A stretch of DNA of 64,000 nucleotides from Cyanoderma ruficeps (taxonomy: Eukaryota; Chordata; Aves; Passeriformes; Timaliidae). Below, one piece after another: positions 11,487 through 24,179 of the stretch. The position numbers and the translations under genes are program-made. The notes beneath the pieces were generated by a model, which was not told the DNA's origin, ran no database searches, and saw nothing but the letters and a program-made list of their open reading frames with translations. The stretch covers positions 23,720,786 through 23,784,785 of the forward strand of contig VZDJ01007753.1 in assembly GCA_008694505.1 (NCBI GenBank), in the 5' to 3' direction. Every line of letters starts with the position of its first letter. The stretch's first letter is position 1.

Positions 11487-14400
11487 ACACAGATGAACTC
11501 AATTATAACAAGAGCACTTGCTGCTGATAGTTTTATGATACTTATTAATGATACTTTGGTGATCCTAATGTGTCCAGTTCAGGATCTTATGTGATTCTAT
11601 GATAGTCTTCATTAAGTGTAACTCCAGAATACATCAACTTTGTTAAGAACAATGCAATCTCCAAGGAAGATTGGGGCATGAAAAACTGAAAGAAGTTGGG
11701 TAGTGGCATTCTTAGCGCTGAATTAATAAAGTAAAAGCCAAGGAAAGCCCAAAAATGAACACAAAGTTCTTAGAAATGAGTGAGTCATTTAGTTTTATTA
11801 AAGAAAGAGATAACATACAAAAACTTTTATAGCAACAATTCCTCAAATGTTTCAATATGGCTTACACAGAGACTCACACTATCAGAATACAACAGATTTT
11901 GATCTATCTCATTTGTTTTGGTTTGCAAAAGTCTGATATTTCACCAGAATAAAGATTGATTTATTTTATTGACTGCAGTCAAATCAGCATGCAGGACAGG
12001 AGTTTTGAGCTGCTATTTAAGGAAAATAAATCTTTTTGTTGCTTTCAATATTCTTAAAAAAAAAGTTAAGAAATTATAAATAAGAAAGTCAGGCATTATA
12101 GTCAAAGGAAAATTGGAGCACATGATTTTATATTAGAGTGTGGAAAAAAACAATTTAGGCAAAAAAAAAAAAGAAGGAATTTCTTAATTGCTGTTTTCTT
12201 AAAGTCTTACATGGTCTTATTAAGTCTGGAAGCAGTGAAGAAGAATGAAGCAGCTGTTAGGAGTCTGAACAAAAACCAAATAGCCACTTAAGAGCTTTAT
12301 TGTTTTCTTTTCGTTCTTAGAGATTTATTTTATTTTATCCCATGGCAGTTTATGAAAGAACAAGAGGAAAACATTTGCTTATGAGAATGAAAACAAGCAT
12401 CAAAATTGAAACAACTGAAATGAAAACATTGTTATTGTTTCATTTCTCTAGGATACATCTTCATGTGGAACACCAAACATCTGTCAGAGTAAGGAGATAG
12501 ATACTTATGAGGTTCAGAACCAGATTTTCAAATAAGTAGTTCCATGAGCCAGTGGAGCTTGATTTTTATAATTTCAGCTGTGCAAGAATTCTCACTTAGT
12601 AAAGGCATTAATAAAGTCTCTCTCACATATATGGCTTCCTATTTCCACAATAGTTATAGGAAATATTACAGAGACTGTAAAATCTTTTTGCCAACTTAGT
12701 GGATGGATTCAAAAATTACTGACTTGAGAGAAGTTCTCTCTCACATGCAGAATTTGAACATATATGCCTTTTTACATGTGCTAAAAAAACCTCAGTGTCC
12801 TTGCATTAGCGTGAAGCTAAAGTACTGTAAGCTGCAACACAATCAGTGAGACAAAGAAAAAAACGTTTTGAGGTGGATCCTAGAGATCAAGCATGTTCAG
12901 AAAAACCCAGTCACAGACGTAAGTTTGTCTGTCTTTCCGTACTCATTATGACATATGCAGACTGGCTTCTGAGCCCATGGCCCTGAGGCCAGTAGTAGTT
13001 TCACTGAAATACTCATTAGTTTGGGAGGTTGGCACTTTGGAAGAGTTGCAGCTTGCATGATTGCTTGCATCATGCCTCTGTCACTAACCTCAGGAAAGTT
13101 TGGATCTTCAGGGCTCACTGATGGGTAGTGACTGACTTCTAGTGTGCTTGTGAGTTGCAAACTAGGGAGTGGCTGCTTGGAAGCTCACCATTCTGTTTAG
13201 CTGTGATTTTTTTTAATGCAATTAAGAATTCTGCTAAAAACGCAGTTTGCATAGTATTACTAATTATTTTTAACTCATATGCTAACAAATACAGCGATGC
13301 TACTTAGGATGTGAATGGCAGAGGAAGTAACAACACAGGCAGAAGGTCTAGCAAGACAAAAGTAGACATCCTGCTTAAAATAACCTTGCTTATATAAATC
13401 TATATGCAGTAAATCTGTCATGTTTTCTAGAAAGGGTCACAAAATATTTACCAAATAAGCACTGGAAGTCTTGAACACAATTTGTTTTCCTGTTCTACCA
13501 TGTTCTGTTGTATTTTGGAACTGAAAAAGTTGTATCAAGGAAGAGGAATGCAATATGCTAGAGCTGCAGCAAAATCAATATTCTAAAAGCAGGCTAAATT
13601 TTATAGCTTCAGGAGCAGAGGAGTAGACTTGGGCTTTGCTGCTCTAATTTACACTTTTTCCATGTAAATAATGGTCAAATATCTTAATTCCTATGACTGT
13701 CAATGACTGTGAGCTGACTCAGCCCTCATCATGAAAAGAAGGGGGACAGAAAAGATAGCAGATGCCATCTTGCACTGTAATCATTCATAACTAACAAATG
13801 TAATCAATACTAAATGAACTAAAGGCATTTTATAAACTGATACAAATTTAAAGAAGTTACAAAAAATGAGATTAGTAATGAAGTGAGAAACTGAGAAGTG
13901 CTTCTGTTTTACAGCACAAAAGTATACAGGATGCAAAATATATTCACAGTGCGGGAATGAAAAATAACAAATAAAGATTACTAAGGGATTCATCAGGTTT
14001 ACCTTAATAGAGCAGGATATTCTTTCTCCAGCAGAGTGGCTAATGCTGGCTGTACTACAGCAAGGCTGGAAACATAGGTTTGTTCATTTTGCTTGTATAT
14101 CTTTTGGGAATATATGCGCTGTATCTAGTCTAATTTTCTTTGCAATGATATAGCACAAAGATACAAAGCATGAAAATGGATCCAAGCAACAACCAGATAC
14201 AGCATATATTAATGGGCTTAGCCTGAAGGGAGATTAGACCAGAGATGATATGTATGGAAAACTGACATGGAGAAACTCACTAAATAAGAATATTGAGCTA
14301 TTTATGTAACATTAATCCATTGGCTTGAGAACATGTAGGTTCCTGGGAGACCACAGTTTGTTCTAATAAGTTTTATTCCAGCTGCTGGGTTAATACGAAG

Positions 14401-17147
14401 CAGAAAGTTATTAGGAGGAAATATATGCATATGGAAATATCAGTTTCTCCTCAGGTAATTTAAAGCTTATTCACATCCTCTTTATTCTTGTTTATAGAAA
14501 AAGGATAATCTACTTCAAGAATCAACCCCAGTTTTTTGAGAGCTGTTATCTTTCCCAATAAAGGACAAACTAAGATATGAGGTATATAAGACCACATTTA
14601 AAACTCTCCTAAATGGATCCAACCTGTTATAAGTGACTTACAGATCATGGCAGGAAGTAGCGTTCTCCAGATTGTGATGCTTCAGTGTAAAGACGTCATC
14701 TTATAGATGTCTTTTTGCATTGATTTTAGAATTTTATATCACAATTTCCTTGTTGCAAACTGAAATGTGGTAATCAGGAATACACTTCCAGCCTTCTCAG
14801 CTACATGAACAATACTGCAAAGGATTAAAATCAAAATCTTATTGCATTCTACATACTGAAGAAATCAACTGTTTAGTCACAAAATGCAGTGGTAACTTTC
14901 AAATCATAAATGATACACAGGATTTGGAATATTTTGATTATTCTAATTATTATACAGAAAATAATTTGGAAAATGCATATTTGGAAGCCCCATGACCATT
15001 ATGTAATGTTCATAGAAAATGAATAATTTAAAGTCAGTCCTGAAAATTAAAAAACAATTTCATAGTGAGAATAAAAAGAAGGTTACCTGAGAAATAGACC
15101 AACTCAAGAGCAATTAATAATACAAGTACTTTGTGATGTGTTCTGAACTTGTTATGTCTTTCAAAAGGTGCCTTCAATATAAGCACATAAGGAAAAAGTA
15201 AGGGGAAGGGGAAAGGGAAATGGAAAAGGAAATAGAGAATAGAGAATATGGAATAGGAAATAGGGAGAAGGAGAAGGAGAANTTTGGTTTTTTGGGTTTT
15301 TTTTTCTCTCGTAAATAAAAACCAAAACACCCAAATCTTTTTCTACTCGGAATTCAGGCCTGACATTTTACAGTTTGGGTTTGAAAGGCCTAGCCTCTCT
15401 GTGGGACCATTTGAAGTCACGAATTTATGCCACCACTGAATAAACATCTCATCGTTGAATGGCATAATTTTACTGAAAAACTGCAGTGTGTCGTCTTGGA
15501 TAGAAAATGCTCCAAACATCCTAAAGCCAATATTTTTCCAATCCACTCTTTCCTACAATAAATCTGACCACTACCTATCACGCTTACATGTTCCTCAGTA
15601 GTGAAGACAAATCCTAGCCTTCTTTTACTCTTGAAGCTTTTTCTAACTATTCTACCTTGACAAATTTGCTGTTCAGAGGAGATTTTCTATCCACACAAGA
15701 GACATTTTAATCTTAAAGGCAGCCCTCTGGTAGAAAGAATTTCCCCAACCTGAAAAAGGTACAATTGACTTGACAACTTTACAATGCAAATATAAGCAAC
15801 CCTAAACTCATAGAACTTCCAAGTTCCACAGGACTCTTGTTAAAATAAACAAAGATACAAAAAAACAGACAACTCCTCCCATCAAACTAAACCAAAAACC
15901 TGGGGGGTTTTCTAGTTTCAATTCACAGGCTGGTGTATTGAAATTTTCCTTTTTCTAGAAATCACCAACACTTCGTTTTGACAGACTTAGCTGAGGACCT
16001 GGCCTCAAATTTCTTCTATTTTCAGTCATCTGTTTTCTATTGTTGAAAAATGAATTATTTCACCTCCTTCCAAGAAAAGGTCAGAAACTCATGAATGACA
16101 TGTCTCTTTTATAATTTGCAATAAAGAAATAATATTTTCAGTGATGGGCACCTGTTACACTTACAACTATCTTTGACAGAGAAAATAAGATTGATATCAA
16201 ATCTCACTTCTCTTTCCTTATACGTTACACTGCAACCTGTGATTAATTGATTTCACTTCCACAGTTTTAAAAGAGACTTTAGGAACTCTGGAAATAAAAT
16301 ACTGAAGAAGTTTCAAAAAGACCTCGTATTACAAAAATGCCTTAGAATTCTTAGGTAGGCTTTCTGTCAATATTGGTAGTGAGTTGCATGGCATCTATTA
16401 ACACATTAATTGCATTTGTTGGTTGGCTGACTCAGAAAACCAAGGCTCAAAGATTAGAGCATAGAAGGGAATTTCTTCAGAGAGCAATGTTTTTAAGAAA
16501 TCTACATTGATCTGACTCTCTCCCAAAGCCTTGTTCCCTTATATCTTCTCCTTCTCTGTGATCTTAAGTACCAAACTCTTCTCTGTTTGCAATCTCCAAT
16601 ACAGCATTTTCCCTCTATCCACTTGTTCAATAGGAAGTAGGTAATGGAAGCTAACCCTGCCAGCCACTGTTTTTATTTTACCTTCAAAACTACAAATCCA
16701 ACATATTCAAGAGAAATGTGTATCAGTTTTCGTTTTCCTCCTGTATTACACTGGGGGGGGGGTGTTCATATTTTCCAACTCTGCTGCATGGCTTCAGTTG
16801 ATGAATGCAGGAGTTCAATATTGGGTAACTGGTCACCTTGAAAGCTCAAAATTCTCAAGACAATATCCACAATGTCCTTCAGATGTTGCTCTTGCTTCCT
16901 TTGCTTTTGAGCAAAGGAATAGCTTTGGAGCAATATGCGTGCAATTATAACCTACACTTACATTTCAGTCTAGAATACAGATTTTTATGTTGCTTACAAA
17001 TGTTTTAACAAGTCATACTGTAATTCAGTTGAAATGACTGACAAAAATGTGTCATTTGTATTAAAGTGAAGCTGGCAAAACGGAAGGATTTTTTGACGTC
17101 TAAGATTAAACACTGTGCAGGTACAGAAACCTAACTCCAGGTATAGT
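11487..17147. other. AT-rich unique non-coding DNA
   Basis: No gene or transposon recognised. It contains an unassigned 87-codon minus-strand frame at 12897-13160, a polypurine tract (15190-15281), an unresolved base at 15282 next to a T/G tract, and a 67-codon minus-strand frame at 15343-15546 that begins with GTG and has a stop three codons upstream. Neither frame matches a protein family I can name. Confidence 0.55.
15190..15281 (+). repeat. Polypurine (GGAAA)-rich tract
   Basis: About 90 bp of almost pure G and A on the plus strand, in irregular GGGGAA/GGAAA/GAGAAT/GGAGAA units, with only scattered T. It ends at an unresolved base (15282), followed by a T-rich TTTGG tract. This is a simple-sequence region prone to slippage and triplex formation. 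Confidence 0.85.
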
Positions 17148-17152
17148 CACAG

Positions 17153-18123
17153 TGTCGTGGTTTGAGGAGGAAGTGAGGTTTTTTTTAAGAAACTCAGGTC
17201 AAACCAATCAGTGGCCAGGTTGGATATTGACATCTGTGGTGGCCACTGAGAGTTTGGACACGCCTCTGAGGACACAAGGGGTTAAAAGCCAGGTCTTCCG
17301 AGGCACTTCCTCTTTTCTTGCTGGTTCTGCTTCGGCAGGGCAGAGCATCTCCTCCTCTCCCCGGCTGGGGAGGGGAGCCAGGTGGGCCTGGCTGGGGTAG
17401 GCCTGGGCTCCAGAAGGGGAGGGGGGAAGAGAAGGAACGGGACAGGAGCTGGGTTAGGATGGAAGGGTGGAGACCCCTAGGTGCCTTCCGTCCCCCGTCC
17501 CTGTCCCCTACCCCCCCCCCNGACTGTCAGTCCCGATGGAAGAGTGGGCCGGTTTTTTGGTACTGAGCCAAACATCCTTAAAGGGAGCCCTATCTGGTCT
17601 TAGTCCCTGTACGGTGGTGAGAGCACTGTGACAGGGAAGAAGAGAGTCACCATGGTAGAGTTTTCCGGGTGGTGCCATGAGTGACATGGGAGCACGGGAA
17701 AATGGACCTGTGTTTTCCTGTGGGGGGGAATGTTCTGCGGTTGCAAGAGAGACTCCTCTCTCTCTCTGGATGGATTGAGGATTTGTTTTTTAAAGGATAA
17801 TGGCTTGTTAGGTACCCAGGGTTGTGGAAGGTTTAAGCAAGTAGATATGAGGGTATGTGCCGGTGTCAACTATTGAGCATTGTAAAGGTTGGAAATTGGG
17901 GGGAGGAGGAAAAGTGTTGTGAGAGGTTTCTTATTCTGTCTTTGGGTGATCGGGTTCTCTTCTTGTGTTTGTTGTCCATTGTTATGTAGTTTAATAAATG
18001 TCTTGTTTTCTATTCTAAGTGATAGGCCTGCTTCTGCTCTGTTTCGGCTATATCTCACAGTGGTGTATTAAAAACTACATCCTCATGGGTGCACTGGCAT
18101 TTGTCCAGTGTCAAACCATGACA
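17153..18123 (+). mobile_element. Solo LTR, ERVL-like (971 bp)
   Basis: The element starts TGTCGTGGTTTGA and ends TCAAACCATGACA, a 13-bp terminal inverted repeat with one mismatch. It is bracketed by a 5-bp target duplication CACAG (17148-17152 and 18124-18128), as expected for class III (ERVL-like) retroviruses. An AATAAA signal at 17993-17998 leaves about 125 bp of U5, which sets the orientation as plus. The U3 half is CpG- and GC-rich (about 17270-17560) with an unresolved base at 17521 after a C run. No second LTR or internal region follows, so this is a solo LTR left by recombination. Songbird ERVL LTRs with this TGTCATGGTTTGA start are common (recalled). Open frames inside it are incidental. 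Confidence 0.9.
17993..17998 (+). promoter_or_regulatory. LTR poly(A) signal
   Basis: AATAAA in the 17153-18123 LTR, 125 bp before its 3' end. Confidence 0.7.
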
Positions 18124-18128
18124 CACAG

Positions 18129-20043
18129 GGAAAAAAAAAGGGACATTTCAGGGAAATGTTCACTGGAAATATTTTCTTTCTTTAGATTAGAATCATCCAC
18201 TCCAAATGGCTGGTTTTTCTCCAGTTTTTTGAAAGAGATCTGGACAGATACTCTAATGCAGGTCTTCTCATTACAGATGTGTCTATTAAAATAAAATCTG
18301 AAAAACATCTTGCCCTTTAACATATTGCTTCAACTTAATCAAAATCAACAATAATTTTGTCCTTGCCTTCAATGGATCTACTTTTTAAAGAAAACAGAAT
18401 GCCTTTAAATGAACAGAAAATAATATTAGATGGCAAAAATGGTCTATATTTTCAGCAAACTGAAAAAGTAAGACCTTCATTGAGATATAATCAGAAGTTC
18501 TTTGAGCCACTAGAAGTTAATGACTTTGTTCCAGAAAATCACCCACTGGAAATCAATGGAAAAAAAAAAATCAATTGAATTCAAGGATGTGTAACATGCT
18601 TATACATTGTCTAATATATGTTAATATTTTTTCTTCTTCCCACAACTCCTGAAAAGATTTATATCCCAGTGACTGTTTTTGGCAATGTTAAACTGTAAGG
18701 AATGCTGTTAGCAGCAAGTGGAGCTAGCAATCCCTCTGAAAATTTGGTACCTTAATTGTCCAAGTTCAATGCTTTCAATATTGAACTACATGCTGTAGTG
18801 CGTAAAGTTTTGCCCATTCAACCCAAATTCTTAAACGGCAGGGTCAGTGCCACAGTGAGTAGTTGGAGTAAAAAAATGAAAAAAACCACAAAATTATTAT
18901 AGAACTCTAGTATTATGCACAGTTTTATTATGGCAAGATGCCCAAGGCTCATAAAATATAAATGAGGTTTGAAGTGAGGAGAGAGGAGAAGAGTGTTGTT
19001 AAATTTAATAGAAGTTCTTTTATCTTTTTTTTTACTTTTTTTTTTTTTAAATTGGCAAGGGAACGCAAAAGACATCAAAGCAATTTTTAGTTTTCCTATA
19101 AATCTATAAGAAAATGAATTTCAGCAACAACTTTCCCTTTTTATTACTAAAGTTCTTTTGGAATCTGAAAGGGAATATATTTCAGTGCTTTTCAAATTGC
19201 TTTGGAGAAATATGATAAATCCAATATATATGAGAAAAGTTTATGAGCTTTTTTTGTATAGATAAAACATGCACAGTTACTGGATCCTTTTTCTGATTTA
19301 TTAAAATGGCTTAAAAAATAGCCTATCAGATCTGTCTGTGAGAACTTCCCTTTGAGAAGTGCTCATTAATTTCTGGACCAGAGGTCCAATACATGATATA
19401 GCAAATCAGTTAAATAACACTATTGCTTTACCTAAAACCATAAGCAGAAGTATGAATTTGTGATCAAAAATCAGTGGAAAAATGCACAAACCCAGTATGC
19501 TGTCCTTGTCACGACAGCCACAGGATAAAGATATTATTGCCCAGATACCCATAAATTAATTTCTTTTTTCTTTTTTTTTATGCTTGCAGGAAGAAAAGCC
19601 TGTCTGCTAAAGTTCACCATGACATATGTGGACATAATACACTTCATATTTCCACATATTTTAAGTGTTATGTTTCCATTCTGGTCTGATGTTTGAAAGT
19701 TTTGCACGTAATCCACTAGTGGAATGTGTATAAATGCAACAGGATAATTAATATCTACATTGGGTAATAAAACATACATTCTCATTTCCCTCTGAACTAC
19801 TTGGTCAATGTTGGGTTCCAGAAAAAATAGAGATGGGACAGCATGGTCCTTCTAAGGATAGGTTATCCTCTGCATAGCTAATTGGTCTAAGTGCTAAGAT
19901 ATCTCTGCACTTTCTTTGCCACAGCTTAATAGTTTGCTTTAGCATCACCTCTTACAGGGGATAAAACACAAGAGTTGTTACACAGTGCAAATACAATTTA
20001 TGTGGTGTTTTGTATGAGGGCTGTATTTGCCCATCCAGTTATG
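18129..20043. other. AT-rich spacer, nothing recognised
   Basis: Unique AT-rich DNA. A 73-codon frame at 18357-18578 begins at an internal ATG-free position and has no recognisable domain. T-rich runs occur at 19024-19049 and 19561-19580. Confidence 0.5.
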
Positions 20044-20474
20044 GAGTCATAGAAAGTTAAAGTTTGGAAGTGACTCTAAAGATCATCTAGTCCCAACCTC
20101 CCAAGCCATGGGCAGGGACACCTTCCTCTAGGCCAGGCTGCTCAAGGCATTCTCCAACCTGTCCTTGAACACAGGTTTGGAGCACCCACAGCCTCCCTGG
20201 ACAACCTGTTCCAGTATCTCGCCACCCTCACAATAAAGAATTTCTTTCTAATGTAAGCCTAAATTCCTCCTCTTTCAATTTATACACATTACTCCCTGTC
20301 TTATCACTAAAGTTCCTGAAGAAGAGTCCCTCCTATGCTCCACCTGTTTGGCCTGGAGGACTGATGAAATAACTACTTGAGCTTGAGCCCTTTACCACTT
20401 CTCCTGGGGCTCTGTAGTCCCTCTTAATGCTTTCCAGACTGCTGCTGGCTTTACCACCAGCTCCCATAGGTCCC
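20044..20474 (-). mobile_element. CR1 LINE 3' end, minus strand
   Basis: Read on the minus strand this is a CR1 3' end. The plus strand shows the inverted tail 'gtcatagaaagttaaagtt', then 'aagatcatctagtcccaacc', 'catgggcagggacaccttcc', 'caacctgttccagtatctcg' and 'taaagaatttctttctaatg', all in the order of an inverted avian CR1 3' end. The 5' side is truncated near 20474. It is diverged, with no intact frame. A short (TA)n run follows at 20513-20530. Confidence 0.9.
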
Positions 20475-22254
20475 AGTCAGTTAAGATTTATTTGTTGCAC
20501 ATAAACTGTACTAATATATATATATATATGTAGTGTATTAACTGTGTTGAAATTAGCATACTGGTAGTCTTAAGGTCATGAAAAAGCAAAGAGTGACAGA
20601 ACCACCCTCTTCTCTGTCTCTCCTGCAGGGATTGTTCATTTTGCAGTAGATTTATTCATATCTTAAACTGCAGATTAAAGAAAAAAAAAAGAAGACAAGA
20701 TTACAGGTGTCCCTGTCAGTAGATAATTTTCTTGCACAAAAACAACCACCTTTATTCTTCTACTCTTGAAGGACTATGGCTCAATGATATACAAGAATAT
20801 ACAGCAAATCTGGCCTAGAAAAAGACATAGAAAAGAAACGTGCCTCAATTACATATTTCTTCTCATGCAGTGATTATCTCAATGCAGTCTAATGCTCAGA
20901 GTTTGCATCTTGATGCAAAACCTCTCCCCACAGTTTGGGGATTTTTTGCAAAATTTAAAATAAATTACTTCATTTTTAGGATTCTGACAAGGAGCTAGCA
21001 TGACCTGAGGAACCGTTCTTATAAGTCTGTGGCAATTTCAGATGAGTTGAAATTCTAATTCATAGATCAAAAATCAATATGACATCTTGCCCTTGCATAT
21101 CTGGTAATACCTTTTGGGAAACAAGGGATATTTCTTTCTTCATATACAAATTTCATTTCCTATGTGGCTTTCCTTTCCATATTCCTTATCTTTAACATTA
21201 TTTTGTCATCAAAGGATGGAATTCTTCACTTTGTATCAGTTGAAGTAATTCTGTGTTTCTAATACTGCATAAATTCAACACGTACACAAAAAGTACAGTG
21301 TGTCATTCCTTTTTCTTACACAGGAAGTTACATCTAGTTGTGATGACTTATGTGTCATGTTGATGTTATCCACTTACCTATACAATAAATTTTGTACAAT
21401 AATTTAGTTTATTTACCTTAAACAGAATATATTTTGATTTTGAATATTGTTCGAAAAATATTAATAAATACACTAACTACATTCAAACACAGTGCAAATT
21501 AACAAAACACTTAATATTATTAGAATGTTAGCAATATTTCATTTCTGCATTCTCTTAGATTTTCTCATTTGTGCTTATCAAATTAATTATAATAACTGAA
21601 AATTTAGAACAAAAAAAATTATTTTATCATGACTGGCAGTTTAGTTTTGTAAAATACAAGGTATGTTTTCTGACTTGAGCCAAGATCACTATCCCTAATT
21701 ATATGAAAAATTTGCATAAAGGGTAATTTTGAATTCTTCAGAGAGCAGCCTGCTCAAATATTTTTGTTGCCAACTTTGTTCAACTTAGAGTGCCTTAAGT
21801 ATTATGCAGTTCTACAAATAATTAAATTAAACTAAGTAAATTTTTCAGTTTTAAAATTGATAGGTCACCAACATCTCTTTGAACATCTAAGCTATTCTCT
21901 TCCAGCATGAGGGAAAACCTATCTATAATTCAGTTTTCAAGAAGTGTGTCTTAGATCAGTGTGCAACCCTAAGGGCTTAAATCAATATTTTAAGAGTCAA
22001 CTAATTTAGCACTATGGGAAAAAAAACCAAGCCAACACCTAAGTAACAACTGAAGAACTGTGGAAAATTTCTGATTTAATGGGCACTCTAGAAAACTGTG
22101 AGGCAGTTGTGACAGCAGTTCAAATGCACTGTGCACACAGATCACATTATAATTGCAAAGGAGATTTGTAACAGTGCAGTGGCTATCAGGGACTTTGCAT
22201 GTTGCAGCTCTGAAAGATCATGGGAAGATTTTGCACTCCTCCAGTTATCAAAAA
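20475..22254. other. AT-rich spacer, nothing recognised
   Basis: Apart from the (TA)n run and an A/CC tract at about 22018-22034, this is unremarkable AT-rich sequence. Confidence 0.5.
20513..20530. repeat. (TA)n microsatellite
   Basis: Nine TA dinucleotides in a row, shortly after the CR1 fragment. Confidence 0.85.
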
Positions 22255-22663
22255 AAGTTCGTGGTAGTGTGTTTACACAATAAGTTTGTTATAAGTTCTA
22301 TTGTTTGCACAAAATGGCTTCCCTCTGTTCCTTGTGCTTAGTTTACTGCACCCCAGTTCTATTTTTAGCCCTAAGTTGTTGCAAGTTGTGAGGTTCTCCC
22401 CCAGCCTTCCCCACATACAGTCCCTGATCGGTTTACCTTTCCTGCCTTAATTGCCTGTCCATCATATGTTAAGAGACTTCCCCTCCCTGCCAGTCACTCC
22501 AAGACCTGTTCCCCAGAAGAGACCTTTGGTGACTGGCTGGGCTGCAATCCTTCCCCTCCCAGCTCCTTGTTATTGGTCTATGTTAGTGCATGTTATGTCA
22601 GCAGCCACTCCCCAGTTGTACCCTATTGGTTCTGTTTCTACCCACCCTGAGTTCCACTGGCTG

Positions 22664-22670
22664 TATAAAA
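22664..22670 (+). promoter_or_regulatory. LTR TATA box
   Basis: TATAAAA in the 22261-22900 LTR, about 40 bp downstream of an inverted CCAAT box and 79 bp upstream of the poly(A) signal. Confidence 0.75.
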
Positions 22671-22742
22671 CCCTCTCTCCCTGCAGACTCGGGGTGTCTC
22701 TGAAGCACCAGTCTTAGGGTGAGGGCTCCCACCTTCCTGCCC

Positions 22743-22748
22743 AATAAA
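22743..22748 (+). promoter_or_regulatory. LTR poly(A) signal
   Basis: AATAAA in the 22261-22900 LTR at the expected R/U5 boundary. Confidence 0.75.
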
Positions 22749-22906
22749 CTTAAGTTCCAGTTGAGCCTTTGAGAGTCCCGTCTTTCTTTCCTCCACCATC
22801 GTAACGCAGCAGGGCGGGTCGGCAGCCAAGGACCCACACACGAAGATCCTGTGGGGGTGTGCCAGGGCTAGCTGAGCGTTGGACGACACACGCCGCCACA
22901 AAGTTC

Positions 22907-24179
22907 TTTAAAATGCATAGCACCTATGGAAATACACTTATTAAAAAATGTTGCTAAATCTTCCAAATATATCTTGATTATGAAAATGTGTTTGTCTGTA
23001 ATTCTACCGTGCTTGGTATCACTGCCATTGTAAAATAAATTTAAACCAAAGAGTGGTTATTATGCATGCAAAGAAAAGGTAAACACTAAATCATAATTTG
23101 CTTGTGTCTTACAAAGGGAGTCAGAAATTTTTTACTGTTAATCTTTGAATTTATTTAGTAGGAATAGAAATTACTTCAGAGACTGACAGATAGGAATATT
23201 TTAAACACAGGAGAATCCTTGGTCTGTTTTGGTAGACATGTCCATCTTGAAGTGAACAAAAAAAAATTTTATGACAAAAAATTTTATTAGGATTTTATAG
23301 CTTTGGTTTTCTCCCTCCATCAATAGAAGATATAAGATGATAAGACACAAGGTAACCTAAACAAAATAGCAAACTCTGGCCAACAGATAAGAATCACTTG
23401 ACTTAGCTCTTCAAGGCTTGGCTATAAAAAAGTAAAATAAAGTAATAAAGCGATACTCAACAATCCTATTTGAGTAAGATATGAATACAAATATTTTCAG
23501 ATGGAAAGAAGAGGCTGATGTCTTCAGGAACAATGTAAGGAACTGCATAAAAGATATACAAAACCAGAAATGTCAACACAGTGAGGCAGGCATAAAAGGA
23601 TGCATCCACTGTTACAATCATTTGCCACTAGACAGAAACAGAATGACCTCTCAGAAACAGCAGTGTCAGGGGCTAGATGAGTGATCTGTCTAGTGTGGGG
23701 GATCTCTGCTGTAATTTGTAACCCTAGGCATCTGGCTGTCCCTCTACAGTAACTTTTTTTACAGCTAAGAGATACTCACAAGACTAAAGGGCACTGATGG
23801 ATTTAGTGTTGAGAAACTGTATGAAAGAGGGAATGATTTCTTGAAAGAAAGGCAGGCCCTGTTCTGAATCAGCCACTTTCACTCTTTCCCTCCTAAGCAG
23901 AGCTATTGTCTAAGGCCTCTTGAGAAAGGAATCAGTAAACCTTGCCACTAATTTTCCATAGATGATCCAAGTCACACCTTGGCCAGCACCCTCACCCTTG
24001 TCCTTTTCCTCCTGGACTCTGCAACAAAAAGAGATTTTTATTTCAATCACATAAAAAATTAATGGAATTATTATGATATGGAGTCAATTCAGTATCCTGG
24101 GTTTTGATATTCTCCATTAATATAGATAAAGCTTTGTATAATGCAAATAATTTCAAAGGAATCATTGTCCACTGGTTAT
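22907..24179. other. AT-rich spacer, nothing recognised
   Basis: Unique DNA between the solo LTR and a CR1 fragment. A 67-codon open frame at 23481-23684 shows no domain. Confidence 0.5.

Larger units (their letters stand above)
22261..22900 (+). mobile_element. Solo LTR, ERVK-like (640 bp)
   Basis: The element starts GTGGTAGTGTG (leading T apparently lost) and ends CACACGCCGCCACA. The reverse complement of the end, TGTGGCGGCGTGTG, pairs with the start except at two transition positions. A 6-bp duplication AAGTTC flanks it (22255-22260 and 22901-22906). Inverted CCAAT boxes (TATTGGT at about 22571 and 22625), TATAAAA at 22664-22670 and AATAAA at 22743-22748 give a textbook U3-R-U5 order on the plus strand with about 150 bp of U5. 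No internal region follows. If the first base is instead a T-to-C change at 22260, the duplication would be 5 bp (AAGTT). Open frames at 22451-22901 are by-products. Confidence 0.85.

Noticed and set aside
12897..13160. 87-codon minus-strand frame
   Set aside because: No recognised domain or splice context. A nearby GCATGAT/ATCATGC hairpin is short enough to be chance.
17152..17869. Open frames in several phases in GC-rich sequence
   Set aside because: They lie wholly in the solo LTR and reflect low stop density at high GC.
18357..18578. 73-codon plus-strand frame with mixed composition
   Set aside because: Starts at a non-ATG codon, ends in a lysine run from an A tract, and no homology is recognised.
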